This document shows, in pieces, positions 8,741-16,643 of a DNA stretch of 38,659 nt (the stretch's first letter is position 1; every line of letters begins with the position of its first letter). The position numbers and the translations under genes were made by a program. This stretch comes from Opitutia bacterium Tous-C1TDCM. GTDB lineage: Bacteria; Verrucomicrobiota; Verrucomicrobiia; Opitutales; Opitutaceae. The notes below the pieces were generated by a model that saw nothing but the letters and a program-made list of their open reading frames with translations, had not been told where the DNA came from and did not search any database. Location: contig NEUS01000027.1 of NCBI GenBank assembly GCA_002288455.1, positions 1 to 38,659 on the forward strand, read 5' to 3'.

Positions 8741-10468
8741 TCATCCTTTGCGCTCGCGAAACCAAAGCCACCCCGCCGCCAGCAAGAATAGCGCTGCCGG
8801 CAGCCAAGGCCCGTTCCCCCGCGCATCCTCCGGCCCGCCCGCCGCCGCGCCCGCGGCCTCCCCTGCCCGCGCCGCCATGGCTTCGCGCCGGCGCTCGGCC
8901 CGGAATTCGGCCAACGCCTCCGCCGGATAAACATACAGGTCGCACCCTCCGTCCGCGACGGGTGCTCCGATGCGGTGCCAGCCCGCGCGCTCCGGCCGAA
9001 AAACGGCGGCCGCTTCCCGTCCGTCCGCCGACGCCGTCACACCCACCTTCACCCCATCGGAGTCGGCGCCAGTTTCGACATTCACTGCGCGCGGAATCTC
9101 CGCCGCCGGCCCGCGCCAGCGCAACCGCACCGCCTCGCCCGCAAACACCGGCGCGGCATCGGCCAAGTCCCAGCTGCCGCGCGCAACCGCGGCCGGCCGC
9201 GCCACGGCGGCCAGCAATTCCCGCCAAACCAGCGCATGGGTTTCGCCCTGCCCGGCGAGCACCCAGCGCCAAGTATCAGCCATTACACTACGACCCAGCC
9301 GGCCCGCGCCGCGGGGCCGCACCGCCGCCAAAATCCGGCCCTGCGGATCGGCGACCACGGTCCGGGCGTTCGGCAGCTCCGGCAATTCGGATTCGCCGAC
9401 CGCGACGGCGTCGCCCAACGCCAAGCCGGGCGCCAATCGCAGGCGCGCCAGCCGCATCCCGGCATCCGCCGGCAACGCCGGCACGGCCCAAGGCAACAGC
9501 CCGGACTCCGCGCGCGCGGCCGCCGCTTCCCCGACGACCAGCAGGCCGAGGCCGCCTTGGGCCACGGCCCCGGCCAACGCCGCCGCTTCCGCCGGGGGCA
9601 ATTCCGCGACGGCCGCCTCGGTCGACACCACGGCGTCGAACGCCGCGAACACCGCGGCATCGAGCGCGGCAACTTCCGCCGGCGCACCGTTGGCGGCCAC
9701 GAAGCGGAAGCGCTCTGCGCTCACCCGGATCCGCGCGGCCACCGGCGCGCCCTCGTCGGCCAGCCATTGCTGCAACCGGGCAAACTCCGGCGCGGGCGAG
9801 GCCTGCAGCAGGAGCACCCGCGGCCGTTCGCGTTCGACGACCGCCACACCGATCGTCGCCGCCTCGCCGTCGGCGCCGATGCGCAACGTCCACTCGAACC
9901 GGCCCGTCGCCGCCGCCGCCGCGGACTGCACCGCAAACACCGCCGTGCCGTCGGCCCCCGCCGTCACGGTCGCGGTCGCGACGGCTCCGTCGGGCGCAGT
10001 CAACGCGACCGCCGTCGAACCTCCCGGCGGCAAGCCCGCCGCCACGCCGTGGACGGCAAGACGATCTCCGCGCGCCAACGTCCGCGGCGCGCCGAGTCCG
10101 CGCAACACCGGGCGCGCCGGCGGCGATTCCGGCCTTTGCCAGCGCACCTCGAGACCGCGCGTCGCCGCCAAATCCGCTTCAGCCAAGCCGTCGCCCTTGA
10201 CCTCGAGCCGGCGCAGTTGCGGCAACCTCCGGCGCAGACCGGCGACGTCCGGAATTCGCGGCACGCCGGGCGGAGCCTCCGCCGTTGCCAGCGCAAATTC
10301 CGGGACACCGTCCGCCGCGCGTCGACCTTCCGCGACGGCCCCGGACGTCCACAAAACGGCTGCGGTCGCCGTCGCAGGCGCGGGCATCGGTCGCGCCAAG
10401 GTCCATCCCAGCCAAAGCAAGGCCGCCAACGCCGCGCCCGTCGCGGCGATTTGCACGTAGCCTTTCAT
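8741..10468 (-). CDS. Membrane protein with glutamine amidotransferase-like domain, Bat-cluster type
   Basis: A 575-residue protein of unknown function. One membrane helix lies near each end (about 5-24 and 553-571), with a large predicted extracytoplasmic part between. The middle (about 215-345) has the fold pattern RPRVLLLQASPAPEFARL, then DAVVSTEAAVAEL and GGLGLLVVGE, which resembles the class-I glutamine-amidotransferase-like regions found in proteins next to BatA and DUF58 genes; no catalytic Cys was seen there. The ATG at 10468 overlaps the stop of the preceding gene as ATGA, indicating translational coupling. It is the penultimate gene of the minus-strand run. Composition is extremely Ala/Arg/Gly-rich, which weakens motif reading. 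Confidence 0.72.
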   Translation of the reverse strand: MKGYVQIAATGAALAALLWLGWTLARPMPAPATATAAVLWTSGAVAEGRRAADGVPEFALATAEAPPGVPRIPDVAGLRRRLPQLRRLEVKGDGLAEADLAATRGLEVRWQRPESPPARPVLRGLGAPRTLARGDRLAVHGVAAGLPPGGSTAVALTAPDGAVATATVTAGADGTAVFAVQSAAAAATGRFEWTLRIGADGEAATIGVAVVERERPRVLLLQASPAPEFARLQQWLADEGAPVAARIRVSAERFRFVAANGAPAEVAALDAAVFAAFDAVVSTEAAVAELPPAEAAALAGAVAQGGLGLLVVGEAAAARAESGLLPWAVPALPADAGMRLARLRLAPGLALGDAVAVGESELPELPNARTVVADPQGRILAAVRPRGAGRLGRSVMADTWRWVLAGQGETHALVWRELLAAVARPAAVARGSWDLADAAPVFAGEAVRLRWRGPAAEIPRAVNVETGADSDGVKVGVTASADGREAAAVFRPERAGWHRIGAPVADGGCDLYVYPAEALAEFRAERRREAMAARAGEAAGAAAGGPEDARGNGPWLPAALFLLAAGWLWFRERKG

Positions 10469-12705
10469 CGCGCGCCCTCCCCGCCGTTTTCGAGTGCCCG
10501 GAAGTAGCGGTCCGTGCGTCCGACATCCGGATCCTGCGCCCGCTGCGGCAACGGCATGCCCGCCGGCAGGAGTCCGGCCAGCACGCGGGCCAGACGCGCA
10601 ACGTCCTCGCCCGACGGGGTCGCGCCGAGATTCCGCCACTCGTCCAAAATCGCCAGGTAACGCTCGGGTTCTTCGCCGGCGGCGCGCGCGAGCCGGGCTT
10701 CGACCCCGGCCCGGATTGCCGGCGGCAGCCGGCGCCAGTCCGGCGCGGCGGCCAACGCGGCGCGCAGTTCCGCCTCGCCTGTCGTCGGCGGGCGGAGGGC
10801 CGGGGCCGCGCGGCTCCGCGCCGGGATACCGTCGAGTTCGCCGCGCAGCCGCCGCGCGTCCAAATCGATCGGAGCCGGCTCCTCCCCGACCCGTTTCACC
10901 GAAACCCGGTCGGCCTGCTGCAATGCCTGCAGCCGTTCGAGCGCGCGCTGTTCCGCGGGCAACGCCGCCTCCGGGTCGCCGGCGCGAAGTTTTCCTTCCG
11001 CTTCCCACATCGCCGCGAGCACGGCGCGGAGCGCCGCCTTCACCCCGTCCTCGTAGAGCGTTTCCGATTCCGGTGCATCGTGCCGGTGCACAAACGGCGC
11101 CGCGATTTCCTCGGCCGTGAGCGGCCGGCCTTCGCGATCCGGCGCCGGCGCATGGTTGTGCTGGGCCTCGATGGCGCGCTCGATCGCGGCCTCGCGTTGC
11201 CCGCCTTCCCGGTCCGGCGAACGGATCCGCGCCGCGAAGGCCGCGCCCCGCGCTTCCGGCGCCGCGCCGAGCGAAGCCGGTTCGAATTCTTCCCCGAGAA
11301 ACTGCCCGTAGCGCAGGCGCAGGAGCTTCTGGTCGATGCCGATTTCCTCCGCCCGCGCGCGCACCTGCGCCTCCGTCAGCCGCGGCCGCTCCGCGAGCAG
11401 CTTCTCGGTATCCAAAATCAACTGACGCTGGCTGCGGAAATACTGCGGCAGCCGGTTCACGCCCGCGACCGGCGCGCCCGCGGCGGTCGGGACCGCGGCC
11501 GGCCCCTGCAACACCAGGTAACGCGTCTCGCTCCGGGCCACATTGGCTTCCGGCGTTTTCCCGTCCGCGACCAAGGCGTGGAAATACAGCTCGTCGCCGG
11601 GCTCCAGCCCGAGCGCCGGCAGATCGAGCGCCAGCACGAATTCCGTTTTTCCCGCGGCGGTCGCGGTCGCAAGCCGCGGGAACGGCAGTTCGCGTTCCCG
11701 AAACTTCACGCCTTCGCCGGTCCCCTTGGCAACGGTGACCACCAGCTTCGCCGCTCCCACGCCATAGTCGTCCGTGGCCGTCAAACGCAGGGCCACCGGC
11801 CCGCTGCCCGGCGCCACCGTCGTCCGCGCCGCGGTCGGTTCCGCCCACGAAATCCGCGGCGCCGCATCCCGCACCACCTTGATGGCGTGCAGGCCGGGCC
11901 GAACGATCGTCGTGCCGTCGCGCCGTGCCACCGCGACCCGGTAGATGCGCGTTTCGGCGACGGTCACTGCGCCGGCAAAACGTCCGGCCTCCTTTGCGGC
12001 CAGTTGCAGGACCTCCGGGATTCCCGGCCTTTCCAAACGCACCGCGGCCGCATCGCCGCCAAACTCGAGCTGCCACCCCAGTTGCGAACCTTCCGGGACT
12101 TCGGCGTCGAGGCCGACGACGTCGCGTTCCGGCAATCCCGTGTACGCCGGGGGCGCGATTTGCATCCGCGCCTGCCGCAGCTCCGGCGGCGGCAAAACCG
12201 GCGCCACCGGGATCACCGCGGCCGTCGGCGCGGCTGCCGGCGACCGCGCCGCGGACACGGAAAAACGCATGCCGGCGAGCAAAGCCGCCAGCGCCGCCAA
12301 CAGCGCGATGCCCGGCCAACGCAGGGTCCGGGCCGCCGGAAATCCGAGCCGCACGCGGTCGCGCCGGGCCTGCCACGCCGCATCCACGCGGCGCCGCTGC
12401 AGCCGCTCCATCGGCGCGAGGTCGGCGATTTCGCGCAGCCAAAGTCCGGCGCTTTCCTCCAACTCGGGCACGAGCCGGTTGAGATGCGCCGCCACCGCTG
12501 CGGCATCCGCGCGCCGCCGCCGCCGGCCCAGCACCATCGCGGCAATCGCGCCGCCCAGGACGGCCGCCCCCGCCGCGGCACCCGGCGAGCCGTGCACCGC
12601 GATGGCCGCCGCGCCCGCCGCCGCCGCCGCGATCGACAATCCCGTCCGCACTGCGTGATGCCGGCGCCACGCTGCGGCCCGGATTTCCAAATCGTGCCGG
12701 TTCAT
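10465..12705 (-). CDS. Large membrane protein resembling DUF4175
   Basis: A 746-residue protein of unknown function. N-terminal membrane helices lie at about 19-38, 42-60 and 130-150, followed by an extracytoplasmic region with beta-rich repeats: APPAYTGLPERDVVGLD near residue 185, then RLTATDDYGV, a typical immunoglobulin-like segment. The C-terminal half is helical and charged, with a long Glu/Arg/Ala-rich stretch. This order resembles DUF4175-type proteins found near MoxR/DUF58 genes. No catalytic motif was seen. The start ATG at 12705 overlaps the stop of the BatA-like gene (ATGA), and its own stop overlaps the next start the same way, so three membrane proteins in a row are translationally coupled and may form one complex. 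Confidence 0.75.
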   Translation of the reverse strand: MNRHDLEIRAAAWRRHHAVRTGLSIAAAAAGAAAIAVHGSPGAAAGAAVLGGAIAAMVLGRRRRRADAAAVAAHLNRLVPELEESAGLWLREIADLAPMERLQRRRVDAAWQARRDRVRLGFPAARTLRWPGIALLAALAALLAGMRFSVSAARSPAAAPTAAVIPVAPVLPPPELRQARMQIAPPAYTGLPERDVVGLDAEVPEGSQLGWQLEFGGDAAAVRLERPGIPEVLQLAAKEAGRFAGAVTVAETRIYRVAVARRDGTTIVRPGLHAIKVVRDAAPRISWAEPTAARTTVAPGSGPVALRLTATDDYGVGAAKLVVTVAKGTGEGVKFRERELPFPRLATATAAGKTEFVLALDLPALGLEPGDELYFHALVADGKTPEANVARSETRYLVLQGPAAVPTAAGAPVAGVNRLPQYFRSQRQLILDTEKLLAERPRLTEAQVRARAEEIGIDQKLLRLRYGQFLGEEFEPASLGAAPEARGAAFAARIRSPDREGGQREAAIERAIEAQHNHAPAPDREGRPLTAEEIAAPFVHRHDAPESETLYEDGVKAALRAVLAAMWEAEGKLRAGDPEAALPAEQRALERLQALQQADRVSVKRVGEEPAPIDLDARRLRGELDGIPARSRAAPALRPPTTGEAELRAALAAAPDWRRLPPAIRAGVEARLARAAGEEPERYLAILDEWRNLGATPSGEDVARLARVLAGLLPAGMPLPQRAQDPDVGRTDRYFRALENGGEGAR

Positions 12706-13934
12706 CGCGCAGCCTCCCGCGCCTGGCGCCACGACCAGGCGCGTTCCGCCAAGAACAGCAGCGCCGCTGCGAGCCAGCAGCCGAACGCGAGCGGCACCGC
12801 GCCGATCGGCGGGTAAATGCTCTTTCCGGCCGCCGCGGCGGGGGCGAATCCCGGAGCCGCCGCGCTCGCCGCGAGCGCCGCCGCCGCCGTCGGGCCCGGT
12901 CTCAGCACGCCCTCCCACCAGGCGGGAAATTCGGCCCGCAATGGCCACTCCGTCCACGCCGGGTGAAAGCGCAGGCCCCACTGCAGGACCCGTCCGGCAC
13001 CGCGCCGCGTTTCCGTCAGAATCGGCTCGCCGGCCGAATCGCGCAGGAGCACGCGTCCGTCCGGCGGCGCGCCCCGCTGCCGCAACGCCAACCGGCTCTC
13101 GCCGGGCTGGAAGGTCCGCTCCGCCGGCAAGGCCGCGGCCGCCGCCCCGACATCGCGAATCAGGCCCGCGCCGGCTTCGACCCGCGCCGCCAACGTGGGC
13201 GGCAGCGTGAGGTCGCCCAACTGCACCACCCAATCGGGATCCACCGCGGTTTCGGAGCTTTCCGCGGCCAGCAAGGCGGCGCGCACAAAACGCAGGTCCT
13301 CCGACCGATCGGCCGCCGCCACGACCGCCACCTTGACCTGCGGTCGCGGACCCGGTGCGGCCGGTGGCGAGACGGCGACGGATTCCGTCGGCCACCAGGT
13401 CACGTGCAGCCGCGCCAGCGTCGGCCTGGGGCCGGTGAATCGCGCCGCGTCCGTCGGTCCGAAGACGACGGCCCGCGAGCCGGCCGGCACCCGCGCATCC
13501 AGTTCCCGCAGCAACGACCACGCCGCGGACCACTCGTCCCCGCCCGCCGGCTCGGCCGAAGCGACCGCCGGAAATCCGCGCGCGAGCCAATGTGCCGAAG
13601 CCCCGGCCGCGCGTTCGCGTTCCCACGCCGTCTCCGCCGGGCCGCTCCAAACGGCCCCGGGCACGCGCAGCACCCAGCGCACCGGGGCAGGTTCGGCCGG
13701 CCGCCATTCCGGCTGCGCCAAGGCCGCCGCCAACGCCGCCAACAGCCCGCAACGCAGCGCCAGTTTCCACCCGTCGCGCCAACGCCACCACGCCAGCCGC
13801 CGCGACGGTCCCGGCGGCGGCGGCAAATGTCCGACGCGGACCACCCGCAACGGCCGGCGGACCAGGTGAATCGCCAACGGCACGGCCAAGGCGCCGAGCG
13901 CCCAGAGTCCCGCGGGATTGGCCCAATGCACCAT
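12702..13934 (-). CDS. BatA-like membrane protein (N-terminal BatA domain)
   Basis: A 410-residue membrane protein. The N-terminus, WANPAGLWALGALAVPLAIHLVRRP, is the BatA N-terminal membrane domain, followed by a second helix near 50-70; a third helix lies near the C-terminus (about 377-397). Between them is an extracytoplasmic region. Unlike classical BatA or BatB, no von Willebrand MIDAS motif (DxSxS) was found in the middle part. The ATG at 13934 is 7 bases after the DUF58 stop. Bat proteins were first linked to aerotolerance in Bacteroides, but their molecular task is unsettled. Here the protein lies in a chain with MoxR and DUF58, so it is probably the membrane anchor of that module. Confidence 0.82.
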   Translation of the reverse strand: MVHWANPAGLWALGALAVPLAIHLVRRPLRVVRVGHLPPPPGPSRRLAWWRWRDGWKLALRCGLLAALAAALAQPEWRPAEPAPVRWVLRVPGAVWSGPAETAWERERAAGASAHWLARGFPAVASAEPAGGDEWSAAWSLLRELDARVPAGSRAVVFGPTDAARFTGPRPTLARLHVTWWPTESVAVSPPAAPGPRPQVKVAVVAAADRSEDLRFVRAALLAAESSETAVDPDWVVQLGDLTLPPTLAARVEAGAGLIRDVGAAAAALPAERTFQPGESRLALRQRGAPPDGRVLLRDSAGEPILTETRRGAGRVLQWGLRFHPAWTEWPLRAEFPAWWEGVLRPGPTAAAALAASAAAPGFAPAAAAGKSIYPPIGAVPLAFGCWLAAALLFLAERAWSWRQAREAAR

Positions 13935-13941
13935 GGCGAAG

Positions 13942-14874
13942 TCAGCGTTCCATCCGCCGCCGCAGGCAGGCGCGCAGGCCTTTTTCCAACGCACCGTCGG
14001 GATCGAGCTCCACCGTCTCGAACCGTTCGCCGTCCCACTCGCGCCGCCACGCGGCCCGTTCCGCCGCCGCGGCTTCGAGCAACCGCCGCCGCATCGCGCC
14101 CGCCTCGGCCTCGAGAAAACGGCCCGTTTCCCATTCCTCGAAACGCACCTGCCCGCGGTGCGGAAACTCGGTTTCGTCGCGCGCGACGAGCCGCAGCAGA
14201 ATCACTTCGTGGCGCCGGACGCGCAGCGGCCGCAGCGCGGCCCGGATCTCGCCGTCGGGCTGGTGCCCGTCGGTGATCACCACCGTGAGCCGGGCCGTGG
14301 TCCCCGGGCCGGCACTTGCGCCGTCGTGCTCCGTCTTGCGCAGCGCCGTCGTCAGCGCCGCGGGATCCGCCGGCCAGCGCCCGGCCGGGACCGCCCGGGC
14401 CAGCGTCCGCAGAATCACGTCGCCCGGCGCCCGGCGGCCGGCCGTCGCGAGCGAACGCACCGCGCCGTCGCCCACCAAGTGCAGGGACACCGGATCGCCC
14501 TGCGTCTCGGCCAGGAATCCGAGCGCCGCCGCCAACGCGCGGGCGGCGGCGAACTTTTCCGCCGCGGCGGCCGGCCCGCGATGCCGCATCGAGGCCGTCG
14601 CATCGACGACCAGATCGACCGCGACGCGCGTATCCACATCGCTTTCACGCAGGAAATAGCGGTCCGAGCGGGCGAACAGTTTCCAGTCGATCCGCCGCGG
14701 CTCGTCGCCGGGCTGGTAGGCGCGGTACTGGCTGAACTCGCGGGCGCTGCCCGGCCGGCGGCTCGGATGCAGGCCGGCGACCGCCCCGGCCACGAGTTGC
14801 CGCGCGGTCAGGGCGAGACCGTGCAGCGCGGCCCGCAGCCGCGGATCGGGTTCGATGACGCCGGCGTCAGCCAT
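13942..14874 (-). CDS. DUF58 domain protein, MoxR partner
   Basis: A 310-residue soluble protein of the DUF58 family, whose members are encoded beside MoxR ATPases. The signature FSQYRAYQPGDEPRRIDWKLFARSDRYF is split over residues 47-74 in the expected spacing. A von Willebrand-like fold follows with a MIDAS-type D91-A-T-A-S95. No membrane segment is visible. The start at 14874 lies 6 bases after the moxR stop, so the two are almost certainly cotranscribed. By analogy with other MoxR/VWA pairs (NorQ/NorD, CbbQ/CbbO, Mg-chelatase BchI/BchD), it may serve as a metal-dependent adaptor for the ATPase; that is inference, and no direct target is known here. Confidence 0.92.
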   Translation of the reverse strand: MADAGVIEPDPRLRAALHGLALTARQLVAGAVAGLHPSRRPGSAREFSQYRAYQPGDEPRRIDWKLFARSDRYFLRESDVDTRVAVDLVVDATASMRHRGPAAAAEKFAAARALAAALGFLAETQGDPVSLHLVGDGAVRSLATAGRRAPGDVILRTLARAVPAGRWPADPAALTTALRKTEHDGASAGPGTTARLTVVITDGHQPDGEIRAALRPLRVRRHEVILLRLVARDETEFPHRGQVRFEEWETGRFLEAEAGAMRRRLLEAAAAERAAWRREWDGERFETVELDPDGALEKGLRACLRRRMER

Positions 14875-14880
14875 GGCCGC

Positions 14881-15888
14881 TCAGCCCTGCAACGGACTCG
14901 CCGGCGGCGGCAACGCCGCGAGCAGATCGCGCACGATGCGGTCGCGGGTCATGTTTTCCGCTTCGGCCTCGAAGGTCGGCAGCAGGCGGTGCCGGAGCAC
15001 GGGCGCGGCGAGCGCGTGCACATCGGCGAGCGTGACCGCGAAACGGCCCGCGAGCAGCGCACGCGCCTTGGCGGCGAGGACGAGGGCCTGGCCCGCCCGC
15101 GGGCCCGCGCCCCAGCGCAGCCAGCGGCCGATCGCCGGATGGCTGCGGTCGCGGGTCGCGCGGACGAGACGGTTGATGTAGGACAGCAATTCGGGGCTGA
15201 CGACGACCTGACGGGCGAGCGCCTGCAGTTGCAGGATTTCGGCGGCGGACATCACGGGCTCGATTTTCTCCGTCGGCGCTCCGGTGGTGCGGGCCAGCAT
15301 CGCGAGTTCCTCGGTTTCGGCCGGATAGTCGATCGTGAGGTAGAGGAGAAAGCGATCCAGCTGCGCTTCCGGCAACGGGTAGGTGCCGGCTTGCTCGATG
15401 GGGTTCTGCGTCGCGAGCACGAAGAACGGCCGCTCCAGCGGATACGTTTTCCCGCCGTAGGTGACGGTGCTTTCCTGCATCGCCTCGAGCAGCGCGGCCT
15501 GGGTTTTCGGCGGCGTGCGGTTGATTTCGTCGGCGAGGATCAGCTGCCCGAAAATCGGCCCGCGGTTGAATTGGAAAAACCGCCGGCCGGTGGCGTGGTC
15601 TTCCTCGAGCACCTCGGTGCCGACGATGTCGGAGGGCATCAGATCCGGCGTGAACTGGATGCGGTGGAACGTGAGCGAGACCGCCTGGGCGAGCGTGCGG
15701 ATGAGCAGCGTCTTGCCGAGACCGGGCAGGCCCTCGAGCAGGCAATGGCCGCCGGCGATGAAGGCCGCGAGCAGTTCCTCGATCACGGCCTCCTGGCCGA
15801 TGACGGCCTTGCCGATTTCGGCCCGCAGCCGCGGCACGCGGGCGAGCAACTGGGCGACTTCGGCTTCGGTCAATTCAGGAGCGGGCAT
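14881..15888 (-). CDS. moxR: MoxR-family AAA+ ATPase
   Basis: A 335-residue chaperone-like AAA+ ATPase of the MoxR family. It has Walker A GLPGLGKT at 53-60, Walker B ILADEINRTPPKTQAALLEAM, and a sensor segment FFVLATQNPIEQAGTYPLPEAQLDRF characteristic of MoxR. MoxR proteins remodel or insert cofactors or metals into partner proteins together with VWA-containing proteins. The start at 15888 (MPAPELTEAE) was chosen over an upstream in-frame start because the extra residues read through an intergenic repeat. A 91-base gap containing that repeat separates it from the DUF4159 gene; the DUF58 gene follows after 6 bases. Confidence 0.96.
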   Translation of the reverse strand: MPAPELTEAEVAQLLARVPRLRAEIGKAVIGQEAVIEELLAAFIAGGHCLLEGLPGLGKTLLIRTLAQAVSLTFHRIQFTPDLMPSDIVGTEVLEEDHATGRRFFQFNRGPIFGQLILADEINRTPPKTQAALLEAMQESTVTYGGKTYPLERPFFVLATQNPIEQAGTYPLPEAQLDRFLLYLTIDYPAETEELAMLARTTGAPTEKIEPVMSAAEILQLQALARQVVVSPELLSYINRLVRATRDRSHPAIGRWLRWGAGPRAGQALVLAAKARALLAGRFAVTLADVHALAAPVLRHRLLPTFEAEAENMTRDRIVRDLLAALPPPASPLQG

Positions 15889-15923
15889 GGCGGAAGGGAA
15901 AGTGCGGCAGGCTTGGGCGAAGG

Positions 15924-15950
15924 TGAACCACGGAGACACGGAGGGCACCA
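15924..15950. repeat. Short interspersed CACGGAGA-type repeat
   Basis: The plus strand reads TGAACCACGGAGACACGG followed by AGGGCACCA, with CACGGAG occurring twice at an 8-base interval. Near-identical strings recur in unrelated genomes of this type as far as I recall. It lies in the 91-base gap between the DUF4159 and moxR genes, inside an otherwise tight operon. Only one copy is present in the window. Confidence 0.5.
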
Positions 15951-15979
15951 AGAAATCCTCCGGGCATGATCGCCGTAGT

Positions 15980-16603
15980 TCACAGGCCCAGCGCGTAGGC
16001 GACGATGTTGACGCCGAACTTCGTGTTGTCCTCGGCGAGGAAGCGTTTGTTGCGGAAATCGTAGTCCCATTCGCAGCCGTAGTCTTTGTTGCTGTAGAGC
16101 ACGCGGATGCGGCCGTCGATTTCCACGGCCTTGAGGTAGTCGTGCACGAGGTCGTCGCCCCAGCCGTTGAGTTCGAACGACGTCGTCGGCGGACCGTCGA
16201 ACCGGAAGCAGGCGCGGTAGAGCGGATGCGAATTCGGGATTTTCCGCAGGGCCGCGGGGCCGAAACACACCGCCATCTGCGCCTCGAAGGATTTGGCGAA
16301 GAGGCCGTCGATGTCGTGGTTGCAATCGTCGACGAAGACGAAACCGCCGCGCCGCACGTAGGCCTCGAAGTTCGCGCGCTCGCGGGCGCCGAACTGCACG
16401 AGCTTGCGGCCGCTCAGGTACACGAACGGGGCCTCGAACAGCGCGGGGCTGCCGAGGGCGACGACGGCTTCGCGCGGGTCGACCTTGATCGTCGTGTAGG
16501 CGACCAGCGAGTCGACGAGGTTGGCCGGCATCCGCGGATCGACGAGATCCCAGTCGCCGGAATCGTACTGCAACCGGGAAAAGACGAAGTCGGCGCGGCT
16601 CAT
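15980..16603 (-). CDS. DUF4159 domain protein
   Basis: A 207-residue protein matching DUF4159: it starts with DFVFSRLQYDSGDWD, then APFVYLSGRKLVQF, then RRGGFVFVDDCNHD, and ends with NTKFGVNIVAYALG, all in family order. The family has an amidotransferase-like flavodoxin fold; function is not established. In alphaproteobacteria it is, to my recollection, fused to BatA-like proteins, which fits its place here as a separate gene two positions before the BatA-like one. No signal peptide or membrane segment is visible, so cytoplasmic action is likely. It starts 40 bases after tldD-1 and probably links the TldD half and the MoxR half of one transcript. Confidence 0.92.
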   Translation of the reverse strand: MSRADFVFSRLQYDSGDWDLVDPRMPANLVDSLVAYTTIKVDPREAVVALGSPALFEAPFVYLSGRKLVQFGARERANFEAYVRRGGFVFVDDCNHDIDGLFAKSFEAQMAVCFGPAALRKIPNSHPLYRACFRFDGPPTTSFELNGWGDDLVHDYLKAVEIDGRIRVLYSNKDYGCEWDYDFRNKRFLAEDNTKFGVNIVAYALGL

Positions 16604-16643
16604 GGCGGCGGCGCCCCGCGCGGCGGCGGGGCGGCCGGGCGGC

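Noticed and set aside
8488..10507. Several long plus-strand frames opposite the 575-residue membrane protein
   Set aside because: Products are almost only Arg, Pro and Ala. The minus-strand frame is flanked by ATGA coupling, so that one is real.
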